Source: Smithellaceae bacterium (GTDB lineage Bacteria; Desulfobacterota; Syntrophia; Syntrophales; Smithellaceae). From it: a stretch of DNA of 64,000 nucleotides. The stretch's first letter is position 1. Each line of letters opens with the position of its first letter. The translations under genes were made by a program, and so were the position numbers. Positions 45,735 to 55,492 of the stretch are shown here, piece after piece. Location of the stretch: NCBI GenBank assembly GCA_030690945.1, contig JAUYFM010000067.1, positions 1 through 64,000 of the forward strand. The letters are read 5' to 3'. The notes under the pieces were generated by a model. It made no database searches. It saw only the letters and a list, made by a program, of their open reading frames with translations, and was not told where the DNA came from.

Positions 45735-46694
45735 ATGGGAACAACCGTTTTTGTTACACGAGACTTTGCACACATGAGTGAAGTGGCGGCAGACTTTGTC
45801 ATCAAGAAAACGATCGGCATCCTTAAAGCAAAAAATGGAGCTGTTTTGGGACTGGCAACGGGGAATTCACCCACGGGGCTCTATAAGCACTTCGCCAAAG
45901 CGGCCAACGAGGGCCGGTTTGATTCTGGACGGATCCGCAGTTTCAATCTCGACGAATATGTCGGCCTGCCGGGCGATAATATTCAGCAGCGGGTTCTGCA
46001 CCCCGAGAGTTACGCTTATTTCATGATTCAGGAACTTTTCAGTCATCTCAATAAGAAATTTATTGAAACCCGCGTGCCCTACGGCTCGCTGATTGACCAG
46101 AAAACATTGATCAAAGAATTGAAGGAAAACAAAAACGACTGGGAATTCAAAGGCACAGACGCGGGAAAATCCATTGCCATCAAGGCAAAACCGGCATCCG
46201 CCTATCTGGCCTGGATCTGGAAAGAAATTCTGGACGGCTACTCCCGGAAAATAAAATCGGCGGGAGGAATCGACCTGCAGATTATCGGCGTGGGCGGTCG
46301 CGGCCATGTGGCGTTCCACGAATCAGGCATTCCTTTTAAAGGCAGTTCAGTGCTGCTGGTCAAACTCGACGACAACACAATTGCCAATGCCGTTGCCGAC
46401 GGACATTTCAGCAAAAAATCAGATTCACCGCAGTACGCCATCAGTATGGGAGCGGAGCTGGTTTATCAGGCCAGAACGGTCGTTTTGGTAGCCAACGGCC
46501 AGCGAAAAACAGAGTCTGTGACCCGCTCGCTTCTGGGTGATGTAACCCCTGAAATTCCCATATCGCATGGTCAGCAATACGCGAAACAAGGCGGTGAGTT
46601 GATTTATGTTCTCGACCGCGTTGCGGCCGGAGGCCTTCTGGCCAATCCAAAGGAACTCAAAGATAGGGGCATCGTTTTAAAGAACATGGCTTAA
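45735..46694 (+). CDS. NagB-like glucosamine-6-phosphate isomerase/deaminase homologue with an altered active site
   Basis: A 319-residue NagB/RpiA/SoxR-superfamily protein. GLATGNSPTGLYKHFAKA binds phosphate and SFNLDEYVGLP carries the Asp equivalent to NagB Asp72. The second motif reads GVGGRGHVAFHE (Val186-Glu196), where E. coli NagB has GVDGHIAFNE after GVG. His191 and Glu196 are kept, but the acid/base Asp141 position is Arg189. Insertions follow LDEYVGLP (GDNIQQRVL) and at about 125-165, making it some 55 residues longer than NagB. The family is clear; the reaction may differ from deamination. It follows glmM by 21 nt. Confidence 0.8.
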   Translation: MGTTVFVTRDFAHMSEVAADFVIKKTIGILKAKNGAVLGLATGNSPTGLYKHFAKAANEGRFDSGRIRSFNLDEYVGLPGDNIQQRVLHPESYAYFMIQELFSHLNKKFIETRVPYGSLIDQKTLIKELKENKNDWEFKGTDAGKSIAIKAKPASAYLAWIWKEILDGYSRKIKSAGGIDLQIIGVGGRGHVAFHESGIPFKGSSVLLVKLDDNTIANAVADGHFSKKSDSPQYAISMGAELVYQARTVVLVANGQRKTESVTRSLLGDVTPEIPISHGQQYAKQGGELIYVLDRVAAGGLLANPKELKDRGIVLKNMA

Positions 46695-48347
<1,653 letters not shown>

Positions 48348-48388
48348 CAGACGCAGAATGGAAGCTGATGATCGCCAATATCATTGTT

Positions 48389-50227
48389 CTATGGCGTATT
48401 GAAAGGGATGGTAATTTTATACACGCCGCCCGATAGAACGGTCTCTACCGGAAAGGGTGCTTTTTCGTAAACTTTCAACATGGCCCTGTTGTTTTCCAGA
48501 ACATCGGCCTTGAATCCGGCCATGCCTTCTTCCCGGGCCGCCCGTATTAAAAGATTGAAAAGATAAGTTGAAATGCCCATGCCCTGATAGTGTTCATCCA
48601 CAATAAACGCGGTATCGGCAAAGGGATCTCCCTGCGACCGGGCATAGCGGCCCTCGCCGATAATTTTTTCAACGCCGGACTCATCAATAATGGCCACCAT
48701 AGACATGGTGAAGCGGTAATCCACATTAACATATTCCTGCATCTTTTTATGAGGCATGGTCTTGATCGGGCTGAAATAGCGGTAATAAACCGACTGGTCG
48801 GAAAACCGGTAAAACAGCCGCCGCATCTCTTCTTCGTCGGACGGCCTGATCGCCCGGAAGCGGACGTTCACGCTGTCTTTGAATTTATGCGAACAGGCGA
48901 TTTTATCCGGATAAAGATGGCCGGACTCGGCAAAATATATTTGATCAGCGTAAATCATCTTCGCTTCTTTGGCCTGTCTGACCAACTCGGCGCGGTCGTC
49001 GGGATGCGCGATTTCAATGAGCGCCTGTGCGCGCTCGCGCAATGTCTTGCCCATTAAATGGGCCACGCCGTATTCGGTAACAACAACGTCCATGGATTCA
49101 CGATTGGTAAACTGGAAGGGATATTTATCCAAAGAAAGAAGAATGTTGGGTTTTCCCTTGCGATTGCGGCTGGGCATGGAAAAAATGGTCCGGCCGTTTT
49201 TGGACAGCGCCGCACCCCAAAAGAGTTCCTGAACATTGCCGGGACCGGCGGTCACATTGCCCTTGCCGGTATGCAGCGCGATATCACCAGTCAGATCGAC
49301 TTTCCGCGCCGGAAAAATGGCAACCATGTTGTCATTGAGGCCGATGGTCCGGGGGTCCATTACAATATCCTGTGGCTGAAATTCCACCAGCGCATTTAAA
49401 TCCAACCAAGCCATCAACTCCTTAGTGCCGATGACATAGGACGCACAGGTCTTGCCACGAAAGACGCCTTTATAACGGTTAGTAATGGCGCCACTCTTGA
49501 CCAGTTCCATCAGCGCGTCGGTAAAGAAAGGCGAATGAACACCCAGATTCTTTTTTGTGGCCAGCGTTTTGGCCAGTGCTTCAAAGAGCGGCCCGATCCC
49601 GTAGGAAATGCAGCTGCCATCCTGGATGACTGAAGCGACATTGACGGCTATTTTCAGATAGATTTCCTGCAACGGCCAGCGCTCGACATAATAAGGCGGC
49701 TCGGTCGCCTCGACCAGATAGTGGAAATCATCCATATTCACCAGCGTGTCGCCCATCGTCCGGGGAATCTGGAAATTGATTTCGCCGACAACGATTTTAG
49801 CCATTTCCATGGCCTGCCTTTCCACGGACGCGCCTACCAGATAAGCATAGCCGTTTTCGTCGGGAGGGGTTACCTGAATAAAAGCAACGTCAATATGAAT
49901 AGCGCCGGTTTTAAAAAGCCAGGCAACACGCGAGAAACGACTGGGGATAAGGTCAACCCGTCCCTGACTGATGGCGTCGGAGGCAAGCCATCCAGAAAAA
50001 AAAGTCTTTAAACGAAACTTCCGGGCATAACGTTCATCAATGGCTACCGCATCGCCGAGACTGACCAGTTGGATCAACTCCAAATCCTGCAAGTTAGCTT
50101 GATTGGATTCCATCAGGTGCCTGACCAACGTGCGGGGTTCAGCCATGCCCGTCCCCAGGAAAATACTCATACCCGGGTCAATTTTCGCCAACACTTCCCC
50201 GGGTGACACTATTTTCTGCTTCCACAT
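48389..50227 (-). CDS. acetyl-CoA hydrolase/transferase fused to a GNAT acetyltransferase domain
   Basis: A 612-residue two-domain protein. Residues about 1-435 belong to the acetyl-CoA hydrolase/4-hydroxybutyrate CoA-transferase family (IDVAFIQVTPPDENGYAYLVGAS, GIGPLFEALAKTLA, VTEYGVAHLMGKTLRERA). Residues about 455-605 are a GNAT fold (VRFRAIRPSDEEEMRRLFYRFS, IVDEHYQGMGISTYLFNLLI, ADVLENNRAMLKVYEKAPF). The first half would move CoA between acyl groups. The GNAT half could acetylate a protein, possibly the enzyme itself, or a metabolite. It is convergent with pyrG. Confidence 0.88.
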   Translation of the reverse strand: MWKQKIVSPGEVLAKIDPGMSIFLGTGMAEPRTLVRHLMESNQANLQDLELIQLVSLGDAVAIDERYARKFRLKTFFSGWLASDAISQGRVDLIPSRFSRVAWLFKTGAIHIDVAFIQVTPPDENGYAYLVGASVERQAMEMAKIVVGEINFQIPRTMGDTLVNMDDFHYLVEATEPPYYVERWPLQEIYLKIAVNVASVIQDGSCISYGIGPLFEALAKTLATKKNLGVHSPFFTDALMELVKSGAITNRYKGVFRGKTCASYVIGTKELMAWLDLNALVEFQPQDIVMDPRTIGLNDNMVAIFPARKVDLTGDIALHTGKGNVTAGPGNVQELFWGAALSKNGRTIFSMPSRNRKGKPNILLSLDKYPFQFTNRESMDVVVTEYGVAHLMGKTLRERAQALIEIAHPDDRAELVRQAKEAKMIYADQIYFAESGHLYPDKIACSHKFKDSVNVRFRAIRPSDEEEMRRLFYRFSDQSVYYRYFSPIKTMPHKKMQEYVNVDYRFTMSMVAIIDESGVEKIIGEGRYARSQGDPFADTAFIVDEHYQGMGISTYLFNLLIRAAREEGMAGFKADVLENNRAMLKVYEKAPFPVETVLSGGVYKITIPFNTP

Positions 50228-50254
50228 AATTTCCCGCCCATTGCTTGAACTGCA

Positions 50255-51448
50255 TCAATCAAACATTTCTTGATCCCGCCTATACCAGTAATCGGGAAAA
50301 AGCCGATACATCAATCTGGAAAAAGGTCCGATATATTCATTTTTTCTTTTATCAAACTGGCAGGCGTGAAGGATCATGTCTTTAATCGCGTCTTTGTTGC
50401 CGCCCTTATTAAAGATATTATAGGCGCAGGAAAAAAGCGGGCTGTACATGTTTTTCTTTTCCAAGTATTTATAAACATTGCGAATTGTATTGGGACCTTC
50501 CGGCGTACCGTCTATTTTGCCCAGCACCTTTAAGTTAGTCTCAATGGGATTGCCGGTGTAAAGCTCATAGAAATATTTCCCGTAGCGGTAATTTTTACTG
50601 GCCATAGAAGAAACGGTGACATACATATCGCCGACGCCGGCCTGGGAGTGAAACGCCTGAAAACTGCCGCCTAAAAGACGGGTCAGCGAACGGATTTCCA
50701 CGCCGGAACGGGCAAAGATGGTGCCGGGTATCGAATCGCCTAAATCCAGTGAATCCGTCAAACCCTTGATATTGGCCACGATATTTTTTAACGCCCCACA
50801 GGCCTCCACGCCGATTTTGTCAAAATTATAATAGGCATTGAGCTCCTTGCGGTTAAACATCAGCAGGTGATCCCGAATAATATTAGCAGTGCGGCGATTC
50901 CCCGCAACGGTTAGACAAACCGGTTTACCCAAGGCGATGTCCACGTCAAAAAACGGTCCGCCGATGCATGCGACCTGATACTTATGCTCCAGATTATATA
51001 AATGATTGTGAATGAGCTGCGACGGCGTGATCAACTCGGTCGATATTTCGTCGGAAATCAATCCTTTGATAGGCGAAATCAGACAGGTATCGCCCGCCTT
51101 TTTATCAATTATCGGCTTGAGATAATTGAGTAATTCCGGCAGACGATTCATCGTGACGGATAAAATAATGAAATCGTTATTTTCGACGATATGCTCCAGG
51201 TCGTTAGTCGCGTAAACTTTCGGCGACAGACGCGGAACCTGATCCATGCCACCCACCAATTTGGCCAAATCCTCTGTCAAATGAATGGGATTCAAGTGGT
51301 CCCGGTTAATGGCCTTGCAGACGTCCGAGTTATGGTAATAAATGGCGACGCGCTTATTGTCGCGTCCCAGCTTATAAGCAAACGAAGTCCCCAGGCGTCC
51401 CGGCCCGATGATGGCGACTCTTGTTGTATCTAAATTGGAAACAATCAT
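50255..51448 (-). CDS. glycerol-3-phosphate dehydrogenase-like NAD(P) oxidoreductase
   Basis: A 397-residue 6-phosphogluconate/GpsA-superfamily protein. It has the nucleotide-binding VAIIGPGRLGTSFAYKLG (about 11-28), FIILSVTMNRLPELL, SPIKGL, a GGPFFDVDIALGKP segment and the catalytic-type VEACGALKNIVANIKGLTDSL. GpsA is about 330 residues; this one is longer and lacks the exact GpsA signature, so a different hydroxy-substrate is possible. It lies 27 nt upstream of the CoA-transferase fusion on the same strand, suggesting an operon. Confidence 0.8.
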   Translation of the reverse strand: MIVSNLDTTRVAIIGPGRLGTSFAYKLGRDNKRVAIYYHNSDVCKAINRDHLNPIHLTEDLAKLVGGMDQVPRLSPKVYATNDLEHIVENNDFIILSVTMNRLPELLNYLKPIIDKKAGDTCLISPIKGLISDEISTELITPSQLIHNHLYNLEHKYQVACIGGPFFDVDIALGKPVCLTVAGNRRTANIIRDHLLMFNRKELNAYYNFDKIGVEACGALKNIVANIKGLTDSLDLGDSIPGTIFARSGVEIRSLTRLLGGSFQAFHSQAGVGDMYVTVSSMASKNYRYGKYFYELYTGNPIETNLKVLGKIDGTPEGPNTIRNVYKYLEKKNMYSPLFSCAYNIFNKGGNKDAIKDMILHACQFDKRKNEYIGPFSRLMYRLFPDYWYRRDQEMFD

Positions 51449-51649
51449 CTCTATCGCTCTTTATTGTAATGATAGACTTATTATCTGGAACTCATTGTCC
51501 GGATGTCAAACCCTAATAGCCTTTTCAAAAAAAGTAAAACAAAATTTACCGGAATACAGCTATTTTTAGTTGCATTATCCCGGAGGATTGTTTAGAAATC
51601 TGAAACACCGGAAGTAGACAACACAACCCTTGAGACGAGTAATAATCTT

Positions 51650-52303
51650 ATGGCCGAGGAAACAATTATTCATTATCCAAACGGAGCAGTAAAGGAAAAG
51701 AAATATCTGCTGGCAGGGAAGATGGAGGGTGAATACACAACTTATTTTCCCAGCGGCCAGATCATGGCACAGCTTCATTTCAGCCGCGGCAGAAGAAACG
51801 GCCCCGCCATCAGCTATTATTCCAACGGACAGGTTCGGGAAAAAGTAAATTTTATCAATGATAAAATGGACGGTCTCTATCTTTCCTATTCTGAAAACGG
51901 TCATGTGCGGGAAGAAGAGCATTACCAAGACGGAAAATTGCACGGCCCCTACCATCGTTATTATAAAACAGGGGAATTACGGGAAGAAGAAAATTTTCAA
52001 AGCGGAAAATTTGAGGGGGAATATTTCTGCTATTATAAAAGCGGGGAAATTAAGGAAAAGGGTTTCTTTAAAAACGATAAACGAGAAGGCGACTACATCG
52101 CCTACTTCAAAAACGGACAGATCAAAGAGAAAGCGACTTATAAAAACGGCAATCCGGCGGGCAAGTTTCTGACCTTTAACGAAGACGGCGCCCATATCAA
52201 TGAAGACAATAGCGAAAACGCCGATTCGGCGCGCACCTGGGAGGAAAAGGATGTTGCCAATTTGCTGCATGATCTGAGTCATTTTGATAAGAAGCAAAAA
52301 TGA
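51650..52303 (+). CDS. MORN-like repeat protein (YwqK family)
   Basis: A 217-residue protein made of about seven or eight repeats of 22-24 residues with the pattern YYxxGxhxEExxYxxGKxxGxY, from about 5 to 185. This is the MORN-like repeat of the YwqK antitoxin family (PF07661). There is no signal peptide or membrane segment, and the acidic C-terminal tail reads NEDNSENADSARTWEEKD. No toxin-like gene is adjacent, so an antitoxin role is not supported here. It is divergent from the GpsA-like gene. Confidence 0.85.
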   Translation: MAEETIIHYPNGAVKEKKYLLAGKMEGEYTTYFPSGQIMAQLHFSRGRRNGPAISYYSNGQVREKVNFINDKMDGLYLSYSENGHVREEEHYQDGKLHGPYHRYYKTGELREEENFQSGKFEGEYFCYYKSGEIKEKGFFKNDKREGDYIAYFKNGQIKEKATYKNGNPAGKFLTFNEDGAHINEDNSENADSARTWEEKDVANLLHDLSHFDKKQK

Positions 52304-52333
52304 TCACAGTCTGAATACGAGGAGATAGACATC

Positions 52334-53173
52334 ATGATCAAAACTATACTCATTCCGGTTGATGGATCGGCCAACAGCGCCACCGCTGTCGATTACGGCA
52401 TCTATATCGCGCCGAAACTAGAGGCAACCCTTACGGGACTTCATGTCATCGACGTATATTTGATTCAGGGACCGCTGATGACCGATATTTCCGCCACCGT
52501 CGGCATGCCGCCCTATGATGGTTTTTTTGAGGCCGTTGAAACGTCGCTGAAAGAGAAAGCCGACGCCGTCTTGAAGAATTTCGAAGATCGTTGCCGAACG
52601 GCGGGTATCTCCTGTCTAACGAAAAAAAATATCGGTAAAATCAGCGACACCATCATTGAAGAAGCCGAAAACGCTGATTTAGTTTTGATGGCAAAAAAAG
52701 GGGAACATTTTCACTTGAAGGAAGGCGGACTGCTCGGATCGGTTGCCGAGGCTGTTATTCGCCGTTCGGGGAAACCCGTCATAGTCATTCCGGAGTCCTT
52801 TCGTGAGATCGAAAGCATAGGACTGGCTTACGACGGCAGTGCCCCCGCCAGAAAAGCATTGGCGTTGTGTCTAAACATCTCCGAAAAATCCAAATGGCCG
52901 ATCACCGTCCTCATTATCAGCGCGGACGCGCAAAAAGCAGCGGATTTATCCGTGCAGGTTGAGGAAATGGCTCAAAAAAACTTGGTAGATTGCGAAGTGA
53001 TCATCTCCGCAGGCCGTGAAGCAGACGAAATTCTCAAATTCATTGCTGAAGGCGCGGTGGAATTAATGGTCATGGGCGCCTACGGACATAACCGCCTGCG
53101 CCAATGGCTTCTGGGCAGCACAACCTCCCACATCATTCACAAAAGCCCCATTCCGGTGCTACTGATACGCTGA
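52334..53173 (+). CDS. universal stress protein with two Usp domains
   Basis: A 279-residue tandem Usp protein. Domain 1 (about 1-150) begins IKTILIPVDGSANSATAV and ends at GLLGSVAEAVIRRSGKPVIVIP. Domain 2 (about 153-279) begins SIGLAYDGSAPARKAL and ends with MGAYGHNRLRQWLLGSTTSHIIHKSPIPVLLIR, a complete ATP-binding G-x2-G-x9-G-S/T motif. It probably binds [10 protein letters not shown] precedes ATG 52334. It follows the MORN-like gene by 30 nt. Confidence 0.9.
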   Translation: MIKTILIPVDGSANSATAVDYGIYIAPKLEATLTGLHVIDVYLIQGPLMTDISATVGMPPYDGFFEAVETSLKEKADAVLKNFEDRCRTAGISCLTKKNIGKISDTIIEEAENADLVLMAKKGEHFHLKEGGLLGSVAEAVIRRSGKPVIVIPESFREIESIGLAYDGSAPARKALALCLNISEKSKWPITVLIISADAQKAADLSVQVEEMAQKNLVDCEVIISAGREADEILKFIAEGAVELMVMGAYGHNRLRQWLLGSTTSHIIHKSPIPVLLIR

Positions 53174-53221
53174 AAAAGAACAAACAGCTGGAAGTTATCA
53201 TGAATCAGGTCATCTCAATCT

Positions 53222-53234
53222 GTAGGGAACGGTC
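53222..53234. repeat. half-copy of the 28-bp palindrome
   Basis: GTAGGGAACGGTC is identical to the left arm of the palindrome at 54042-54069, lacking only its final G, and is followed by a diverged TGGTGACC. The two copies lie on either side of surE. Confidence 0.6.
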
Positions 53235-53254
53235 TGGTGACCTTGAGTGCCAAA

Positions 53255-54016
53255 TCAAATCTGATTATCCACCAGATTTTTCAGCGTTTCAAGTACATCA
53301 TATCGGGTCAGGTCATATTGAATGGGTGTGATGGTGACATAACCTGCGGCAAGCGCGCCGATATCCGTTTCGATTTCCTGCGGACCTGCCATTTTTTCTC
53401 CTGACATCCAGTAGTAGATATTATCGCGGGGATCCACGCGTTTCTCGAAGGATTCGATGATCCGGCTTTTGCCCTGGCGCACTACCGCGATACCGCGAAT
53501 CTGATCATCCGGAAGACACGGCACGTTGACATTGAACGCGCCACCTGCAAGCGAGGGGTTGGCGGCAAGGAATAAAACCAGTTTACGGGCCATCCGGGCG
53601 GCAAAAGAAAAATCCAATTCCTGATGCGTATCGAGAGAGATGGCCATAGAGGTAACGCCCATCATCGCCGCTTCCGTCGCAGCGGAGACCGTTCCCGAGT
53701 AAATCACATTGTTTCCGCAATTGGCGCCTCGGTTAATTCCGGACACCACCAGATCCGGCATTTGTCCGGCCAGTTCCTTGATGCCGATTTTTACGCAATC
53801 CGCCGGCGTACCGCAAACGGCGTAACCCAGAAAATTGCCGCCTTTCATTGCGCTCCGCACCATCAAAGGACGAAAAAGCGTAATCGCATGCCCGACAGCA
53901 CTCTGTTCAATTTCCGGCGCGACAATAAAACAATCAGCCTCCTTCGACAGTTCTTCGTAAAGAGCGCTTAAGCCCCGCGCATAAATCCCATCATCGTTGG
54001 TCAGTAAAATCCGCAT
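53255..54016 (-). CDS. surE: 5'/3'-nucleotidase SurE
   Basis: A metal-dependent nucleoside monophosphate phosphatase of 253 residues. The N-terminal RILLTNDDGIYARGL holds the Asp-Asp metal ligands. SGINRGANCGNNVIYSGTVSAATEAAMMGVTSMAIS is the second signature. Start ATG 54016 leaves a 58-nt gap, holding a perfect palindrome, after the upstream lipoprotein gene on the same strand. Confidence 0.95.
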   Translation of the reverse strand: MRILLTNDDGIYARGLSALYEELSKEADCFIVAPEIEQSAVGHAITLFRPLMVRSAMKGGNFLGYAVCGTPADCVKIGIKELAGQMPDLVVSGINRGANCGNNVIYSGTVSAATEAAMMGVTSMAISLDTHQELDFSFAARMARKLVLFLAANPSLAGGAFNVNVPCLPDDQIRGIAVVRQGKSRIIESFEKRVDPRDNIYYWMSGEKMAGPQEIETDIGALAAGYVTITPIQYDLTRYDVLETLKNLVDNQI

Positions 54017-54041
54017 CCCAATTTCCTATAACCCCTTGCCC

Positions 54042-54069
54042 GTAGGGAACGGTCGCGACCGTTCCCTAC
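54042..54069. repeat. perfect 28-bp palindrome between the LppC-like gene and surE
   Basis: GTAGGGAACGGTCG is followed directly by its exact reverse complement, CGACCGTTCCCTAC, with no loop. It sits in the minus-strand operon upstream of surE. A half-copy lies at 53222-53234. It is REP-like; there is no U-run to mark a terminator. Confidence 0.85.
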
Positions 54070-54074
54070 ATTTT

Positions 54075-55385
54075 CTATTTCACCTGCTCAATTTTCCCGT
54101 TTTGAACTCTCAAAATAAATGCGTCTTTTTGGGCCACCCGACTGCCGCCAAAAGAAATACTGCCCGTGGCTCCCCGAAAACGCTCAACGGCAAGCAACGC
54201 TTGAACGAATTCAGCGCGTGTTTTAATTTGCTGGTCTTCCAGAACACTCAGGACCACTCCCATCGTATCATAAGACAGGGCGTCAATATTGACGGGCTCC
54301 CGGCTGTAAGCTGAATAATAAATATCAACAAAATCATTGGTCTCCGGCAGAAAGCCGTTCACAAAAAAACTGTCGGCAAAAATGGCCCCTTCCAGATATT
54401 CAACACCTTTCTTCAGTAAATCAGGCGAATGCCATAAGCTTGTCCCAAAAAGTTGCATCCCTTTGACGTCATAAAAAGCAAGTTGAGAGGTAATCATCTT
54501 CACACGTAAGGCTGAATCCGGAATAAACAGGGCTCCAAAATTCAGAGACAACTTGAATTTTGCTTCCTGAGGCATGGCATAAACCTTTTCTGATGCTCCT
54601 GTCTTATGTCCTGTCAGTTTGTTGATCTGTTCCGTAAAATCCGTTTGCGTCTTGCTGTAAGGAATGGCTTTACCCACCTTGACGCCCGTTTTTTGAGCTT
54701 CACTACGGAAGATACGAACCATTTCTTCTCCATAATCATCTTGCGGATAAAGGATGGAAAAAATCGCGATATTTGATCTATCCAAGGCGTATTTCGTTAA
54801 GGCCTCTATTTGCTGAGTCGGCGTCAGAAAATGCTGAAACACATACTCACCCACTTCCGTGACACCCTCTTTTGAGGTGATTAAAATCACCGGCACTTGC
54901 CGCTTCTGGGCTTCGCGGGCAGCAATGACTGCTTCGACGGTGCCGGAGATGGCGACAATCGCCATCACTTTTGCCCCATCTGCCAAATAGGCAACCGCGT
55001 CCTTCATGCCATCCGGAGTTTCACCGGAGTCGGCGACAACAATTTTCCATGGTGAGGGAAAGCGCTGATTGAATATTTCCGCCGACAACAGAACCGCGTC
55101 GAGCGCCTTGCTTCCCGCATCGGCAAAGCGGCCGGTGAGAGGAAAAACACATCCGATTGTATTACGATTGACTGAACGGGAAGGTGGTAAAACGACCAGC
55201 GGTTTTTGTTCCGGTTGTTTGATCTCGGGAGGCTTGACCTGAACCGCCGGTAAGGGTTTTTCAACCGCTTTCATTTCCGGCATCGCTGCTTTTTTTGGGG
55301 CAATCGAAGGCCCCTTTACACAACCCGTTAAAAACACAAATAGAAATATAATAGATATTGCAGCCAGCAGGCGATAATTCTTCAC
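54075..55385 (-). CDS. LppC/LpoA-like lipoprotein, periplasmic binding fold
   Basis: A 436-residue lipoprotein with lipobox FLTGC (Cys22). A Pro/Lys-rich linker (about 30-70) leads to a type I periplasmic-binding fold (NTIGCVFPLTGRFADAGSKALDAVLLSAEIF, VMAIVAISGTVEAVIAAREAQ, IAIFSILYPQDDYGEEMVRIFRSEA). It resembles the penicillin-binding-protein-activator/LppC group and branched-chain amino-acid-binding proteins. A role in peptidoglycan synthase activation or in ligand capture is possible. It is read leftward from its own RBS (AGGAGG, complement near 55390) and followed by surE. Confidence 0.8.
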   Translation of the reverse strand: MKNYRLLAAISIIFLFVFLTGCVKGPSIAPKKAAMPEMKAVEKPLPAVQVKPPEIKQPEQKPLVVLPPSRSVNRNTIGCVFPLTGRFADAGSKALDAVLLSAEIFNQRFPSPWKIVVADSGETPDGMKDAVAYLADGAKVMAIVAISGTVEAVIAAREAQKRQVPVILITSKEGVTEVGEYVFQHFLTPTQQIEALTKYALDRSNIAIFSILYPQDDYGEEMVRIFRSEAQKTGVKVGKAIPYSKTQTDFTEQINKLTGHKTGASEKVYAMPQEAKFKLSLNFGALFIPDSALRVKMITSQLAFYDVKGMQLFGTSLWHSPDLLKKGVEYLEGAIFADSFFVNGFLPETNDFVDIYYSAYSREPVNIDALSYDTMGVVLSVLEDQQIKTRAEFVQALLAVERFRGATGSISFGGSRVAQKDAFILRVQNGKIEQVK

Positions 55386-55445
55386 TGTACCTCCTTAATG
55401 GTTATGAAGAATTGTATAATATTTTTCAGGACAGGTCGATATAAA

Positions 55446-55478
55446 AAGTCCGAAACCGTGTTTCACGATTTCGGACTT
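55446..55478 (-). terminator. rho-independent terminator of the gmhA-grpE-dnaK operon
   Basis: The 15-bp arms AAGTCCGAAACCGTG and CACGATTTCGGACTT (one mismatch, TTT loop) are followed on the complement by TTTTTAT. The hairpin lies 15 nt beyond the dnaK stop. Confidence 0.9.
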
Positions 55479-55492
55479 CGGATAGGAATGAT

